From contig CAMWKH010000003.1 of assembly GCA_947174805.1 (NCBI GenBank), positions 62,001 to 126,000 on the forward strand: a stretch of DNA of 64,000 bases, in the 5' to 3' direction. A program made the position numbers and the translations under genes. Positions within the stretch are counted from its first letter, which is position 1, and each line of letters begins with the position of its first letter. This DNA comes from an uncultured Roseburia sp. GTDB lineage: Bacteria; Bacillota; Clostridia; Lachnospirales; Lachnospiraceae. Of the stretch, positions 7,220 to 17,241 are shown in pieces. The notes under the pieces were generated by a model. That model worked only from the letters and a program-made list of their open reading frames with translations, ran no database searches and was not told the origin of the DNA.

Positions 7220-9131
7220 CAAAACAATATTTCGTAAAAATATCACCCATTTTTGGCCTATTTGGTGCCTGTTTTTACTGTTTTACCTGTTTATCATGCC
7301 CTTTTCAGAATTTATCGGATATCTTGGGGAAAAGGCAGGATACGATACGGGAAAGACACTTGCGGAGAAAATGGCAGAAAGTATTTTAATCCCGGAAACC
7401 ATTCAAATTGTTTTTAATCCGGTGATATTGCTTATTTTTTCCCTGATTGCAGCTGGTGCAGTATTTTCTTATCTATACACTTCAAGGGCATCCTATACGA
7501 TGCATGCCTTTCCGGTAACAAGGACATCCCTTTTTATTACCAACTATGTATCCGGTTTATTGTTCTTGTGGGGGCCTATGCTTCTCGGAGGGCTCTTGGG
7601 AATATTAGTGGCGGCAGGATGTGGGTATTCCTACATTGAAATTCTCTTTAAAGGGGTTTTGTGTGCCATGGGAATCAGCCTTTTCTTTTACAGTTTCAAT
7701 GTATTTATAGGCATATTGGTGGGACAGTTAATTGCCATGCCTGTGTTCTCACTGATACTAAATTTCCTGTTTGTGGGGAGCAAATATATTCTGACGCAGC
7801 TTTTTTCCTGTTTTGCCTATGGGATTTCCGGGGAGTACCAGAATGGAGTGTTGGATGTGCTTTCCCCTCTCTACTATATATCTAGCCATATCCGGGTAAA
7901 TATTCAGTATTCCGGGGGATGGAGTAAAGCAGTGTGTACCGGGATGACTGGGGCAAAAATGGTAGCGGGGTATGCACTGGCGGCAGTGGTGTTTCTTGTT
8001 CTGGCGTTTGTACTGTACCAGAGACGCCATCTTGAGACTGCGGGAAACTTGATTGCTTTTTCATGGATTACCCCCTTATTCCGCTGGGGCGTGGGTGCAT
8101 GTTTTGCCAGCCTGGGAGCTATGACAGCAGGCAGTATAATGTTCTCATCAAACTCAGGCACGAAAAGATTTGTGATGATTCTCATGGCAGGAATTGTTGT
8201 GGGCGTTTTGTTTTTCTTTGCCGCAGAGATGGTTTTGCAGAAAAGTTTCCGGGTGTTTGCAAAAAAACGTTTCCGGGAGTGCGGATTGTTTGCCCTTGCC
8301 CTGGCATTTGTACTCATTTTACTGAAAATGGATGTGCTTGGAATTGAGGGAAAAGTGCCTGAGGCAGGGAAGGTAAAAGAGGCTTATATTCAGTCCGGGG
8401 ACTTTGCAGGGGGAGAGGACACAGAGATGATTGAAAAAATCATTGCTCTCCATGAAAATATTCTCTCCCATAAGGCTTTGTACCAAAACATAGAGAGTCC
8501 CTGGGAAGACGGTTATGGAATTAATCTGAAATATTACATGAAAGACGGGTCTGTCTTAACCCGCTATTATGTAGTGGCTCAGGATGAGAGTGCCCGTTCG
8601 GATGAAAATTCCCCTGTTTCAGTGGCAAGAGCGTATATGAGGGAGGGTGAGACTTACAAGAAAAATGTGCTGGGACTTAACTATAAAGATAACAAGTATT
8701 TATATGGAAATATAAATTTCCCGGAGAAAGTTGCCAAAGATGATTACGGCAATCCCATCACCTCAAGCACAAGCCGGGAGTTTACGGCGGAACAGTCCGA
8801 AAAGATATGTGAGGCATTTATGAAAGACGTGGATGCCGGAAACTTTAAAAATCAGTGGTATTCCGGTGAGGCAGAGAAATATGATAAATTAGTTTTTGAA
8901 AATACCATAAGCTTTTCTTACACGAACAGCAAGGGATATGAGGAGTATTCGGACAGATTTTACAGCGGCAGGAACTATGCTTATGTCATGGATTCGGGGA
9001 ATGCATATATCCAGTTTAATACAGAGTGTGAGAATATAATTCAGGCATTGATTGATATGGAAATGATAAAAAGCCCAGATGAACTGATTACCCGGTGGGA
9101 TATGGAACAAACCCCGCTGCCCGAAGAATAA
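7194..9131 (+). CDS. ABC-2-like transporter permease with large extracytoplasmic domain
   Basis: A 645-residue membrane protein. About eight or nine hydrophobic segments occupy residues 20-385 (for example about 22-42, 74-96, 108-137, 150-200, 255-280, 320-345 and 360-380). A soluble stretch of about 250 residues follows, rich in charged residues and tyrosines, most likely outside the cell. AGGAGGGG precedes the ATG, which lies inside the ATPase gene. No family beyond a general Firmicute ABC permease is recognised. A strong terminator follows, closing the regulator-ATPase-permease operon. Confidence 0.8.
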   Translation: MKSKTSCFSKTIFRKNITHFWPIWCLFLLFYLFIMPFSEFIGYLGEKAGYDTGKTLAEKMAESILIPETIQIVFNPVILLIFSLIAAGAVFSYLYTSRASYTMHAFPVTRTSLFITNYVSGLLFLWGPMLLGGLLGILVAAGCGYSYIEILFKGVLCAMGISLFFYSFNVFIGILVGQLIAMPVFSLILNFLFVGSKYILTQLFSCFAYGISGEYQNGVLDVLSPLYYISSHIRVNIQYSGGWSKAVCTGMTGAKMVAGYALAAVVFLVLAFVLYQRRHLETAGNLIAFSWITPLFRWGVGACFASLGAMTAGSIMFSSNSGTKRFVMILMAGIVVGVLFFFAAEMVLQKSFRVFAKKRFRECGLFALALAFVLILLKMDVLGIEGKVPEAGKVKEAYIQSGDFAGGEDTEMIEKIIALHENILSHKALYQNIESPWEDGYGINLKYYMKDGSVLTRYYVVAQDESARSDENSPVSVARAYMREGETYKKNVLGLNYKDNKYLYGNINFPEKVAKDDYGNPITSSTSREFTAEQSEKICEAFMKDVDAGNFKNQWYSGEAEKYDKLVFENTISFSYTNSKGYEEYSDRFYSGRNYAYVMDSGNAYIQFNTECENIIQALIDMEMIKSPDELITRWDMEQTPLPEE

Positions 9132-9145
9132 AAATCATGTGAGAG

Positions 9146-9187
9146 AAGAACCGGCCAGGTTATATTTTGGCCGGTTCTTTCTATTTT
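9146..9187 (+). terminator. Terminator of the GntR/ABC operon
   Basis: Inverted repeat AGAACCGGCC...GGCCGGTTCT around a 12-nt loop, followed by T-rich sequence. It separates the ABC operon from the radical SAM gene. Confidence 0.85.
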
Positions 9188-9253
9188 TGTGAGAAGAGTT
9201 GTTATTCTCTCCGTTTTGGTGTAAACTATGTGAAACGGGAAAAGGGGAAAGAT

Positions 9254-10564
9254 ATGCCAAAAGAACATGTTGTCTGCCAGGTTTTGCCCGGCAGCATTGC
9301 AGAGGAAATGGAAATAGAGCCGGGGGACGTGCTGCTCTCCATCAATGACACGGATATGGAAGACATATTCGACTTTCATTATCTGTGCAGTGAGGAATAT
9401 ATTGTAGTACTGATTCGGAAAAAAGACGGGGAAGAATGGGAGCTTGAGATTGAAAAAGAGTACAATGAGGATTTGGGTATTGTCTTTGAAAACGGTTTGA
9501 TGGATGAATATAAATCCTGCAGGAACAAGTGCATGTTCTGCTTTATCGACCAGATGCCGAAGGGGATGCGGGATACGCTGTACTTTAAAGATGATGATTC
9601 CAGGCTGTCCTTTTTGCAGGGGAATTATATAACCCTTACCAATATGGAAGAGAAGGATTTGGACAGGATTATCCGTTATCACTTAGAGCCGGTGAATGTG
9701 TCGGTGCACACCATGAACCCAGAGCTTCGGTGCAAAATGTTAAACAACCGTTTTGCCGGGGATGCCCTTTCTAAGCTGGAACGTCTCTTTCAAGGGGGCG
9801 TGTTGATGAACGGCCAGGTTGTGCTCTGCAAGGGGATAAACGATAGGGAGGAGTTGGACAATACCATTGAGAAACTCACGGGGTACATCCCCTATATGCA
9901 AAGCCTCTCCGTAGTCCCTGTCGGCCTGACAAAATACAGAGAGGGACTTTATCCCTTAGCGCCATTTGAAAAAGAAGATGCCATAGAGGTGCTCTCCATC
10001 ATCCACAAATGGCAGCGGTACTGTGTGGAAAAATGGGGAATCCATTTTGTCCAGGCAGGGGACGAGTGGTATCTTTTGGCGGATATGGAAATCCCGCCGG
10101 AGGAAAATTATGACGGATACTTACAGCTTGAAAACGGCGTGGGAATGATGCGCCTATTGGAGAATGAATTTTTAGAAGAATTAAGCAATAGAAAAGGGGA
10201 AACCATAAAGCGAAAGGTTTCCATCGCCACGGGACAGCTGGCATCCCCCCTGATAAAAAAATTAACTGACAGGCTCTGCCAGAAATTTCCCGGCCTTGGG
10301 GTTGAAGTCATTCCTATCCGTAATGATTTTTTCGGGGAGAGGATTACCGTCTCCGGCCTTTTAACGGGACAGGACCTTTTAGCCCAGCTAAAGGGCAGGG
10401 ATTTGGGGGACGTACTGTTATTGTCCCATTCCATGTTAAGGAGCGGGGAGGAAGTATTTTTGGATGATATGACGGTGCAGGATTTGAAAAATTCTTTACA
10501 AGTTCCCGTGGATATTGTAAAATCAAGCGGTCAGGACTTAGTACACGCAGTGATAGGAAGATAA
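9254..10564 (+). CDS. DUF512 family protein: PDZ domain plus radical SAM-like iron-sulfur domain
   Basis: A 436-residue protein. Residues 1-60 form a PDZ-like domain (LPGSIAEEMEIEPGD). An iron-sulfur motif follows with cysteines 89, 93 and 96 in CRNKCMFC, the CX3CX2C pattern of radical SAM enzymes. A DUF512 domain makes up the C-terminal half. The start at 9254 follows a GGGGAAAG site and opens directly into the PDZ domain; an ATG 87 nt upstream is in the terminator region. It lies 17 nt before der, a neighbourhood common in Firmicutes. The substrate is unknown. Confidence 0.85.
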   Translation: MPKEHVVCQVLPGSIAEEMEIEPGDVLLSINDTDMEDIFDFHYLCSEEYIVVLIRKKDGEEWELEIEKEYNEDLGIVFENGLMDEYKSCRNKCMFCFIDQMPKGMRDTLYFKDDDSRLSFLQGNYITLTNMEEKDLDRIIRYHLEPVNVSVHTMNPELRCKMLNNRFAGDALSKLERLFQGGVLMNGQVVLCKGINDREELDNTIEKLTGYIPYMQSLSVVPVGLTKYREGLYPLAPFEKEDAIEVLSIIHKWQRYCVEKWGIHFVQAGDEWYLLADMEIPPEENYDGYLQLENGVGMMRLLENEFLEELSNRKGETIKRKVSIATGQLASPLIKKLTDRLCQKFPGLGVEVIPIRNDFFGERITVSGLLTGQDLLAQLKGRDLGDVLLLSHSMLRSGEEVFLDDMTVQDLKNSLQVPVDIVKSSGQDLVHAVIGR

Positions 10565-10581
10565 ATAAGGAGTAAACTAAA

Positions 10582-11907
10582 ATGGATAAACCGGTTGTAG
10601 CAGTGGTAGGGCGTCCCAACGTGGGCAAATCTACCCTTTTTAACCTGCTTGCAGGGGAGCGCATCTCCATTGTGGAGGATACCCCCGGGGTGACCAGGGA
10701 CAGGATTTATGCGGATGTCTCTTGGCTTGATAAAAATTTTACATTGATTGACACCGGGGGAATTGAACCCGATACAAAGGATATTATTCTCTCCCAGATG
10801 AGGGAACAGGCAAGTATTGCCATAGATACGGCGGATGTGATTATTTTTCTGGTGGATGTAAGGCAGGGCCTTACCGATGCGGATTCCAAGGTGGCGGATA
10901 TGCTGCGCCGCTCGGGAAAGCCTGTGGTTTTAGTGGTAAATAAGGTGGACAGCTTTGAAAAATTTATGCCGGATGTGTATGAGTTTTATAATCTTGGCAT
11001 CGGGGACCCGGTGCCTGTCTCCTCCGCAGGAAAACTTGGCATCGGGGATATGCTTGACGAGGTAATCAAACACTTCCCGGAGGGAAATGATATCGGGGAG
11101 GAAGACGAACGCCCAAGAATTGCGGTGGTGGGTAAACCTAACGTGGGAAAATCTTCCCTGGTAAACCGTCTCTTAGGGGAAAACCGGGTGATTGTGTCAG
11201 ATATCGCAGGGACTACCAGGGATGCCATAGACACGGCAATAAAATATAACGGCCAGGAATATGTGTTTATTGACACTGCGGGATTAAGGCGGAAAAACAA
11301 GATAAAAGAAGAATTAGAGCGCTACAGCATTATCCGGGCGGTGACTGCGGTGGAGCGGGCAGACGTGGTTCTTCTGGTAATTGACGCCACAGAAGGGGTT
11401 ACGGAGCAGGACGCTAAAATTGCCGGGATTGCCCATGACAGGGGAAAGGGAATTGTCATTGTGGTAAACAAGTGGGATGCCATCGAAAAAGATGATAAGA
11501 CCATCTACAGGCACACGGAGAGAATCCGCCAGGTTTTAAGTTTTATGTCCTATGCGGAAATTATGTTTATCTCTGCAAAAACAGGGCAGCGCACTGGAAA
11601 AATCTTTGAGATGATTGACATGGTGATAGAGAATAATTCCATGCGCATTGCAACAGGTGTGTTAAACGAGATTGTCACCGAGGCGGTGGCCATGCAGCAG
11701 CCCCCCTCAGACAAGGGAAAGCGGTTAAAAATATATTATGTTACCCAGGTGGCGGTAAAACCCCCCACATTTGTAATTTTTGTGAATGATAAAGAACTTC
11801 TGCATTTTTCCTACACCCGCTATCTGGAAAACCGCATCCGGGACACCTTTGGATTTAAAGGAACCTCTTTAAAATTTATTGCCAGGGAAAGAAAGGAAAA
11901 TGAGTGA
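10582..11907 (+). CDS. der: Ribosome-associated double GTPase Der (EngA)
   Basis: Essential GTPase of 50S assembly with two tandem G domains. The first P-loop is GRPNVGKST at 10-18 with DTGG at 57-60 and NKVD at 120-123. The second is GKPNVGKSS at 184-192 with DTAG and NKWD further on. A KH-like domain forms the last 80 residues. At 441 residues it has normal length. Its TGA overlaps the plsY ATG in TGATG. Confidence 0.97.
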   Translation: MDKPVVAVVGRPNVGKSTLFNLLAGERISIVEDTPGVTRDRIYADVSWLDKNFTLIDTGGIEPDTKDIILSQMREQASIAIDTADVIIFLVDVRQGLTDADSKVADMLRRSGKPVVLVVNKVDSFEKFMPDVYEFYNLGIGDPVPVSSAGKLGIGDMLDEVIKHFPEGNDIGEEDERPRIAVVGKPNVGKSSLVNRLLGENRVIVSDIAGTTRDAIDTAIKYNGQEYVFIDTAGLRRKNKIKEELERYSIIRAVTAVERADVVLLVIDATEGVTEQDAKIAGIAHDRGKGIVIVVNKWDAIEKDDKTIYRHTERIRQVLSFMSYAEIMFISAKTGQRTGKIFEMIDMVIENNSMRIATGVLNEIVTEAVAMQQPPSDKGKRLKIYYVTQVAVKPPTFVIFVNDKELLHFSYTRYLENRIRDTFGFKGTSLKFIARERKENE

Positions 11908-12596
11908 TGGAAAATATGATAGTAAACCGTATCGTTGCACTGCTAATCGGCTATGCCTGTGGTCTTTTTTTATCCGGTTATGCTTACAGCAAGTCAAAGA
12001 AAAAAGATATCACCAAAATGGGGAGCGGAAATGCAGGCACCACAAACACCTTCCGGATTTTTGGCTGGAAGGGGGGGCTTATTACTTTAATTGGGGATGT
12101 GTCAAAGCCTATTGTGGCAATTCTTGTCACATGGCTGATTTTTCATAACAGCAGCTATGAGACGGTGAGGGAGTCTGTGCGGCTCTTAGAGTTTTATGCA
12201 GGGTTCGGTTGTATCCTTGGACATAATTTTCCCTTTTACATGAAATTTAAGGGAGGGAAGGGGATTGCCTGCACCGGGGGCCTTGTGATTGCTTTTTGCC
12301 CCATTGAAGTGCCCATAAGCCTGGGGATTTTCGTGCTTACCGTGGCCATTACAAAATATGTCTCTTTGGGATCTATCCTTGGAGTCATCAGTTTCTTTAT
12401 CCAGACCGTGGTCTTCGGGGAACTGGGGATTATTAATTTGTCCCCTCAGTATAAGTTAGAAATTTACATAGTGGCGGGCATCATTATGGTCATGGCCATT
12501 GTGCGCCACCGTGCAAATATCGGGCGTCTCTTAAACGGGACAGAAAATAAATTTAGTTTTTCAAAGCAAAAAGACGGTGAGAAAGAAGGAAAATAA
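11907..12596 (+). CDS. plsY: Glycerol-3-phosphate acyltransferase PlsY
   Basis: Integral membrane enzyme transferring the acyl group from acyl-phosphate to glycerol 3-phosphate, the first step of phospholipid synthesis. The three conserved motifs are visible: GSGNAGTTNTFR, the glycine-rich KGGKGIA and the GHN-containing segment CILGHNFPFYMKFKGGKG. There are about five membrane segments. The ATG at 11907 overlaps the der stop; a GTG three bases earlier is the alternative. gpsA, which makes its substrate, follows with no gap. Confidence 0.93.
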   Translation: MENMIVNRIVALLIGYACGLFLSGYAYSKSKKKDITKMGSGNAGTTNTFRIFGWKGGLITLIGDVSKPIVAILVTWLIFHNSSYETVRESVRLLEFYAGFGCILGHNFPFYMKFKGGKGIACTGGLVIAFCPIEVPISLGIFVLTVAITKYVSLGSILGVISFFIQTVVFGELGIINLSPQYKLEIYIVAGIIMVMAIVRHRANIGRLLNGTENKFSFSKQKDGEKEGK

Positions 12597-13607
12597 ATGG
12601 CAAGAGTAGGAATTATCGGAGCGGGAAGCTGGGGAACGGCTCTTTCCGTGGTACTTTGTGACAATGGCCATGAGGTAACCCTGTGGTCGGTTCTTGAAGA
12701 TGAGATAAAAATGTTAAAAGAATGCCATGAACAGAAAGAGAAACTGCCGGGAGTGAAACTTTCCGAGGACATGGTATTTACCACAGATTTGGAACAGGCA
12801 GTATTCGGCATGGATATTCTTGTTTTGGCGGTGCCCTCCCCCTTTACCAGAAGCACGGCAAAATCCATGTCAGGCTTTGTAAGGCAGAACCAGATTATAG
12901 TAAGCGTTGCCAAGGGCATTGAGGAAAAGACCCTGATGCCCCTTACGGATATTATTGAGGAGGAGATTCCCGCAGCGGACGTGGCGGTAATGTGCGGCCC
13001 AAGCCATGCGGAGGAAGTGGGATTAAGGCTGCCCACAACTTTAGTGGCGGGAGCCAGGACGAAAAAGACGGCGGAGTATGTTCAGAGCGTGTTTATGAAC
13101 GACGTATTCCGTGTGTATACCACCCCGGATATGCTGGGGATGGAGCTTGGGGGAGCTTTAAAAAACGTGATTGCACTGGCGGCAGGGATGACGGACGGCT
13201 TAGGGCTTGGGGACAATACAAAAGCGGCCCTTATCACCAGGGGGATTACGGAAATCGGAAGGCTGGCCCTTGCCATGGGGGCAAAATTCGAGACCATAAG
13301 CGGTTTGACAGGCATCGGGGATTTGATTGTCACCTGTGCCAGCAGGCATTCCAGAAACCGGAAAGCCGGCATGTTAATCGGACAGGGTTATACTATGAAA
13401 GAGGCCATGGATGAGGTGAAGATGGTGGTGGAAGGAGTATATTCCGCCAAGGCGGCCATTGCCCTGGGGAAAAAATACCAGGTGGATTTGCCCATTATAG
13501 AACAGGTGAATGCGGTGCTCTTTGAAAACCGCCCGGCAAAAGAGGCGGTGACAGAGCTTATGATGCGGGATAAAAAAGCGGAAAATGACGATTTGGAGTG
13601 GGAGTAA
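12597..13607 (+). CDS. gpsA: NAD(P)-dependent glycerol-3-phosphate dehydrogenase
   Basis: Reduces dihydroxyacetone phosphate to sn-glycerol 3-phosphate for phospholipid synthesis. The N-terminal nucleotide-binding loop GAGSWGTAL is at about 7-15. CGPSHAEE and the active-site Lys of [11 protein letters not shown] follow, then the substrate-contact stretch [10 protein letters not shown]. The 336-residue length is standard. The ATG directly abuts the plsY stop, so enzyme and consumer are co-expressed. Confidence 0.96.
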   Translation: MARVGIIGAGSWGTALSVVLCDNGHEVTLWSVLEDEIKMLKECHEQKEKLPGVKLSEDMVFTTDLEQAVFGMDILVLAVPSPFTRSTAKSMSGFVRQNQIIVSVAKGIEEKTLMPLTDIIEEEIPAADVAVMCGPSHAEEVGLRLPTTLVAGARTKKTAEYVQSVFMNDVFRVYTTPDMLGMELGGALKNVIALAAGMTDGLGLGDNTKAALITRGITEIGRLALAMGAKFETISGLTGIGDLIVTCASRHSRNRKAGMLIGQGYTMKEAMDEVKMVVEGVYSAKAAIALGKKYQVDLPIIEQVNAVLFENRPAKEAVTELMMRDKKAENDDLEWE

Positions 13608-13611
13608 AAAA

Positions 13612-14046
13612 ATGGAAACCATCAGGATAAAATACCTTTCGGATGAGATAGAGAGACTTCGCTATATTGACGGCAAGTCTGACTGGATAGACCTTAGGGC
13701 ATCAGAGAGGGTCACTTTTAAAAGGGGAGAGTTTAAGCTGATTCCCTTAGGAATTGCCATGGAGCTGCCCAAAGGGTATGAAGCCCATGTGGTGCCAAGG
13801 AGTTCTACTTTTAAAAATTACGGCCTGATTCAGACAAACAGTTACGGGGTGATAGACGGCTCATATTGTGGGGACAGGGACATGTGGCATGTGCCCATGT
13901 ACGCAACAAGAGATATTACCGTAGAAAAAAACGACAGAATCTGTCAGTTCCGCATTGAGAAGAATCAGCCCCGGATTGAATTTGTAGAATGTGATTCCCT
14001 GGGAAATAAAGACAGGGGAGGTTTTGGGAGTACCGGGAAACAGTAG
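13612..14046 (+). CDS. dUTPase-family protein (dUTP diphosphatase)
   Basis: A 144-residue trimeric-dUTPase-fold protein. Motif 2 is PRSS, motif 3 is [10 protein letters not shown] (catalytic Asp in VID), motif 4 is RICQFRI and motif 5 is RGGFGSTG, the loop that closes over the nucleotide. Motif 1 is unusual, WIDLRAS rather than the common AGYDLRA. The ATG follows GGAG by 7 nt. It lies just after gpsA and ends before a hairpin. It probably hydrolyses dUTP; a dCTP deaminase activity is less likely since the fold region and length fit dUTPase. Confidence 0.75.
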   Translation: METIRIKYLSDEIERLRYIDGKSDWIDLRASERVTFKRGEFKLIPLGIAMELPKGYEAHVVPRSSTFKNYGLIQTNSYGVIDGSYCGDRDMWHVPMYATRDITVEKNDRICQFRIEKNQPRIEFVECDSLGNKDRGGFGSTGKQ

Positions 14047-14051
14047 GGAAA

Positions 14052-14099
14052 CATGGGGCTGTTGCACCCTTGATAGGTGCACAGCTCTATTTTATTCAG
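14052..14099 (+). terminator. Probable terminator after the der-plsY-gpsA-dUTPase run
   Basis: Hairpin GCTG(T)TGCACC...GGTGCACAGC with a 7-nt loop and one bulged T, followed by a T-rich stretch (TCTATTTTATTC). Confidence 0.6.
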
Positions 14100-14139
14100 G
14101 ATACCGTAATTTTTGAATAGGGATAAGAGGGGAGTTAAG

Positions 14140-17100
14140 ATGAAATATATACGGAAGTTTGCAGGGATTACCATTTGTTTGACCATTGTTTTTATGCTCG
14201 TCGCTTCCTTTGGGCATCAGAGGGATGAGGAGGTATCGTACATACCCAACCAGGTGGAATACGTTTTGGATGAAGACTGGCGTTTGGCTTCTGTTGACGG
14301 CGGTAAGACATCAACGGTGAGCCTGCCCTACACAGAAAAAAATAAAGAGAGGGATACCATCTTTTTTACAAATTCACTGCCAACGGATTATGCAGGTTTC
14401 TCCATGAAATTTTCCTCTGAAAATGCCGATGTGTGTGTGCTTTTGGACGGTGAAGTTATTTACGAGGAAGCGGGCAGTCCGGAAAAACGCAGCGAGCACT
14501 TGGTACATATTCCCAATACTTTTCAAAATGGTGAAGTGTGTATGGAACTGTCGGTTCTGGATAAAAAAGCAGCCACGACCCTGGGTGATATCCTGTTTGA
14601 AAGCCGGGGTATACTTGTGATTGGGTTGATGGGAAACAATTTTGTGGATATTGTCTGTTTTTTGCTGATAGAGATTGTGGCTATTATTATGTGCGTCCTT
14701 GTATTGATGCGGTGGTACACCAGTCAGCCCAGCCGGGGAGAAATATTTTTGGGCCTCTTTGAATTTGCAGCAGGGGTGTACTGTTTTGTGGGCACAAGCA
14801 CGATGCATATGTTTTTCAATATGCAGGGGACGCATATGATGCAAGGGTATCTGATGCTGCTAATTCCACTGTTTTTTGTGCTGTACTTTGAGCGGAACCT
14901 GCGCACCCTTTATCCCCGCCGTTTTGCCCTGCTCCTTTGTTGTGTAATCCTCAATGCAGGCATCCAGATCCTGCTTCAGATATCAGGTGTGAAAAGTTTG
15001 GAAGGCATGGAGAACTTTTCCATAGTTGTGCTTAGCGTTATGTCCCTTGTGGCCATTGTGAGCCTGGTTCAGATGTTTGGCAGGGACAGGCAGTATCTCT
15101 CCTTTCTCTCATTGGCGTCCCTGGTGGTTCTTGTTTCCGGGGAGATTGCAACGCTGGTTTTGGATTTCTTGTTTTTAAGCGGCTATGGCTATCTGGCCCG
15201 TCAGTACAGTCTCACCGCTTTTAGTGTGATTATGGCGGTGATGCATGTCTTTCAGATATCAAAGGAGTACAGGTTAGATGCGGAGAAAAAAATGGTGGAA
15301 GCCAAAGAGCAGAATATACTGCTGGCACAGGCAAAGAGAGATGCGGATGCGGCGCGGCAGGAAGCCCTTGCCGCCAATGAGGCAAAGGGAAAGTTCTTAG
15401 CCCATATGTCCCATGAAATCCGCACGCCTATCAATGCGGTGCTGGGCATGGATGAGATGATTCTCCGTGAGTCCAAAGAACAGAATATAAAGGATTATGC
15501 CATGGATATCCATACGGCAGGCCAGTCCCTGCTGTCCCTGATAAATGATATTCTTGATTTTTCAAAAATTGAGTCCGGTAAAATGGAGATTGTGCCGGTA
15601 GAGTATGATGTGAGCAGTATGTTCCATGATTTGGTGAATATGATATCCCAGCGGGCCATGGATAAAAATCTCAGCCTGGTGGTGGAAATAGAACATGAAA
15701 TCCCTTCCCGCCTCTATGGAGATGATGTGCGTATCCGCCAGGTGTTGACGAACATCCTCACCAACGCAGTGAAATATACCCATGAGGGGACGGTGTGGCT
15801 TCGGATTCGGGGGGAACGTACAGGTGACACAGCTGTGCTGAACTTTGAAGTGGAAGATACGGGCATCGGAATTAAGGAAGAAGATTTGCCCAAATTATCG
15901 GCGGAATTTGAGAGGATTGAGGAGGACAGAAACCGTAACATTGAGGGAAGCGGACTGGGCATGAATATTACCATATTGCTTTTGAACATGTTAGGCAGCA
16001 GGCTCCATGTGGAGAGTGTCTATGGGAAAGGGTCAAAATTTTCTTTTGAGCTGGAGCAGAAAATCGTAGATTGTACGCCCATCGGAGATTTTGAGTCCAA
16101 AGTTCACCAGATTGCACAAAATTATAGTTACAGCACAAACTTCCATGCCAAGGATGCAAAAATATTGGTGGTGGATGACAATGCGGTGAACCGGAAAGTC
16201 CTGAGGAATCTGTTAAAAGAGACACAGATTCAGGTGTCGGAAGCCGGAGGGGGAAGGGAATGTGTGGATCTGGTGAAGGAAAATCGTTACGATTTAATCT
16301 TTCTTGACCATATGATGCCGGAGATGGACGGTGTGGAAACCCTTCATCACATAAAAGCTCTGCCTGAGTGTCCCTGTGAGAAGACCCCGATCATAATGCT
16401 GACGGCCAATGCGGTTTCCGGGGCCAAGGAAAAGTATTTAAACGAAGGTTTTGACGATTTTTTATCAAAACCCATTGTGCCGGAAAAATTGGAAAACATG
16501 ATAAAGAAATTTTTGCCGGAGGAGCTTTTGACCTATGGGGATTTTGAGCCGGAAAGCACTAAGGAGGGTGAAGGACAGACGGAGGGAACCCAGGCAAGCC
16601 TGGAGGATTTGCCTTTTGTGGACGGGCTTGATTGGAATTATGCCTGGATGCATCTGCCGGAAATGGATCTGCTTCAATATACGGTAAAAGAGTTTTACAG
16701 TCAGATTGATTCCGGGGCGGACAGCCTTACAGAGAAATATGAGCATATCCATGACCCTGATTGTCTGGAGGAATACCGGATTCAGGTACATGCCATGAAG
16801 AGTCTTGCGGCCACTGTGGGAATCATTCCCCTCTCCGGTGTTGCAAGGGTATTGGAATATGCGGCAAAAGATGGTAAAATAGATGTGATCATGTCTATGA
16901 CCCCGGTATTTTTACAGGAGTGGCGCAGCTACCGGCAGAAACTGCAGGGTGTTTTCGGACTGGGAACCGGGGAGGAAAAAGAAATCACAGATTATTCCGT
17001 GATGCAGGCTCTTGTGGAAATGGTGCGGGTTAGTATGCGGGAGATGGATATTGACCAGGCAGATGGATTGATGGAACAGCTGCGTACATATAAATTTCCG

Positions 17101-17214
17101 GAGGATATCAGAGAAAATATCCAAAAACTTGGGGAGGCAGTGACAAATCTGGATATAGAAGAATCAGACCGCCTTGGAATTTTATTGACAGCACAGATGG
17201 CGGACCGGCCATAA
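14140..17214 (+). CDS. Hybrid sensor histidine kinase with 7TM receptor, receiver and HPt domains
   Basis: A 1024-residue multi-step phosphorelay protein. In order: one membrane segment (about 5-23), a roughly 140-residue external domain, about seven membrane segments (about 165-375, like 7TMR-DISM receptors), a coiled coil, HisKA with phospho-acceptor His425 (SHEIRTP), an ATPase domain (N box TNAVKYT, then DTGIGIKE and GSGLGM), a receiver with Asp723 (FLDHMMPEMDG, Lys of SKPI), and a C-terminal HPt domain with His884 (VHAMKSLA). The ATG follows GAGGGGAG; an in-frame TTG 27 nt upstream is less likely. The ligand is unknown. The next gene is the likely partner. Confidence 0.9.
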   Translation: MKYIRKFAGITICLTIVFMLVASFGHQRDEEVSYIPNQVEYVLDEDWRLASVDGGKTSTVSLPYTEKNKERDTIFFTNSLPTDYAGFSMKFSSENADVCVLLDGEVIYEEAGSPEKRSEHLVHIPNTFQNGEVCMELSVLDKKAATTLGDILFESRGILVIGLMGNNFVDIVCFLLIEIVAIIMCVLVLMRWYTSQPSRGEIFLGLFEFAAGVYCFVGTSTMHMFFNMQGTHMMQGYLMLLIPLFFVLYFERNLRTLYPRRFALLLCCVILNAGIQILLQISGVKSLEGMENFSIVVLSVMSLVAIVSLVQMFGRDRQYLSFLSLASLVVLVSGEIATLVLDFLFLSGYGYLARQYSLTAFSVIMAVMHVFQISKEYRLDAEKKMVEAKEQNILLAQAKRDADAARQEALAANEAKGKFLAHMSHEIRTPINAVLGMDEMILRESKEQNIKDYAMDIHTAGQSLLSLINDILDFSKIESGKMEIVPVEYDVSSMFHDLVNMISQRAMDKNLSLVVEIEHEIPSRLYGDDVRIRQVLTNILTNAVKYTHEGTVWLRIRGERTGDTAVLNFEVEDTGIGIKEEDLPKLSAEFERIEEDRNRNIEGSGLGMNITILLLNMLGSRLHVESVYGKGSKFSFELEQKIVDCTPIGDFESKVHQIAQNYSYSTNFHAKDAKILVVDDNAVNRKVLRNLLKETQIQVSEAGGGRECVDLVKENRYDLIFLDHMMPEMDGVETLHHIKALPECPCEKTPIIMLTANAVSGAKEKYLNEGFDDFLSKPIVPEKLENMIKKFLPEELLTYGDFEPESTKEGEGQTEGTQASLEDLPFVDGLDWNYAWMHLPEMDLLQYTVKEFYSQIDSGADSLTEKYEHIHDPDCLEEYRIQVHAMKSLAATVGIIPLSGVARVLEYAAKDGKIDVIMSMTPVFLQEWRSYRQKLQGVFGLGTGEEKEITDYSVMQALVEMVRVSMREMDIDQADGLMEQLRTYKFPEDIRENIQKLGEAVTNLDIEESDRLGILLTAQMADRP

Positions 17215-17241
17215 ATATGAAAGCGGGGATGGGAGAACGAA

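Noticed and set aside
9041-9682. Minus-strand open frame of 213 codons across the ABC permease end and the radical SAM gene
   Set aside because: It spans two well-supported plus-strand genes and a terminator, with a residue composition typical of antisense reading.
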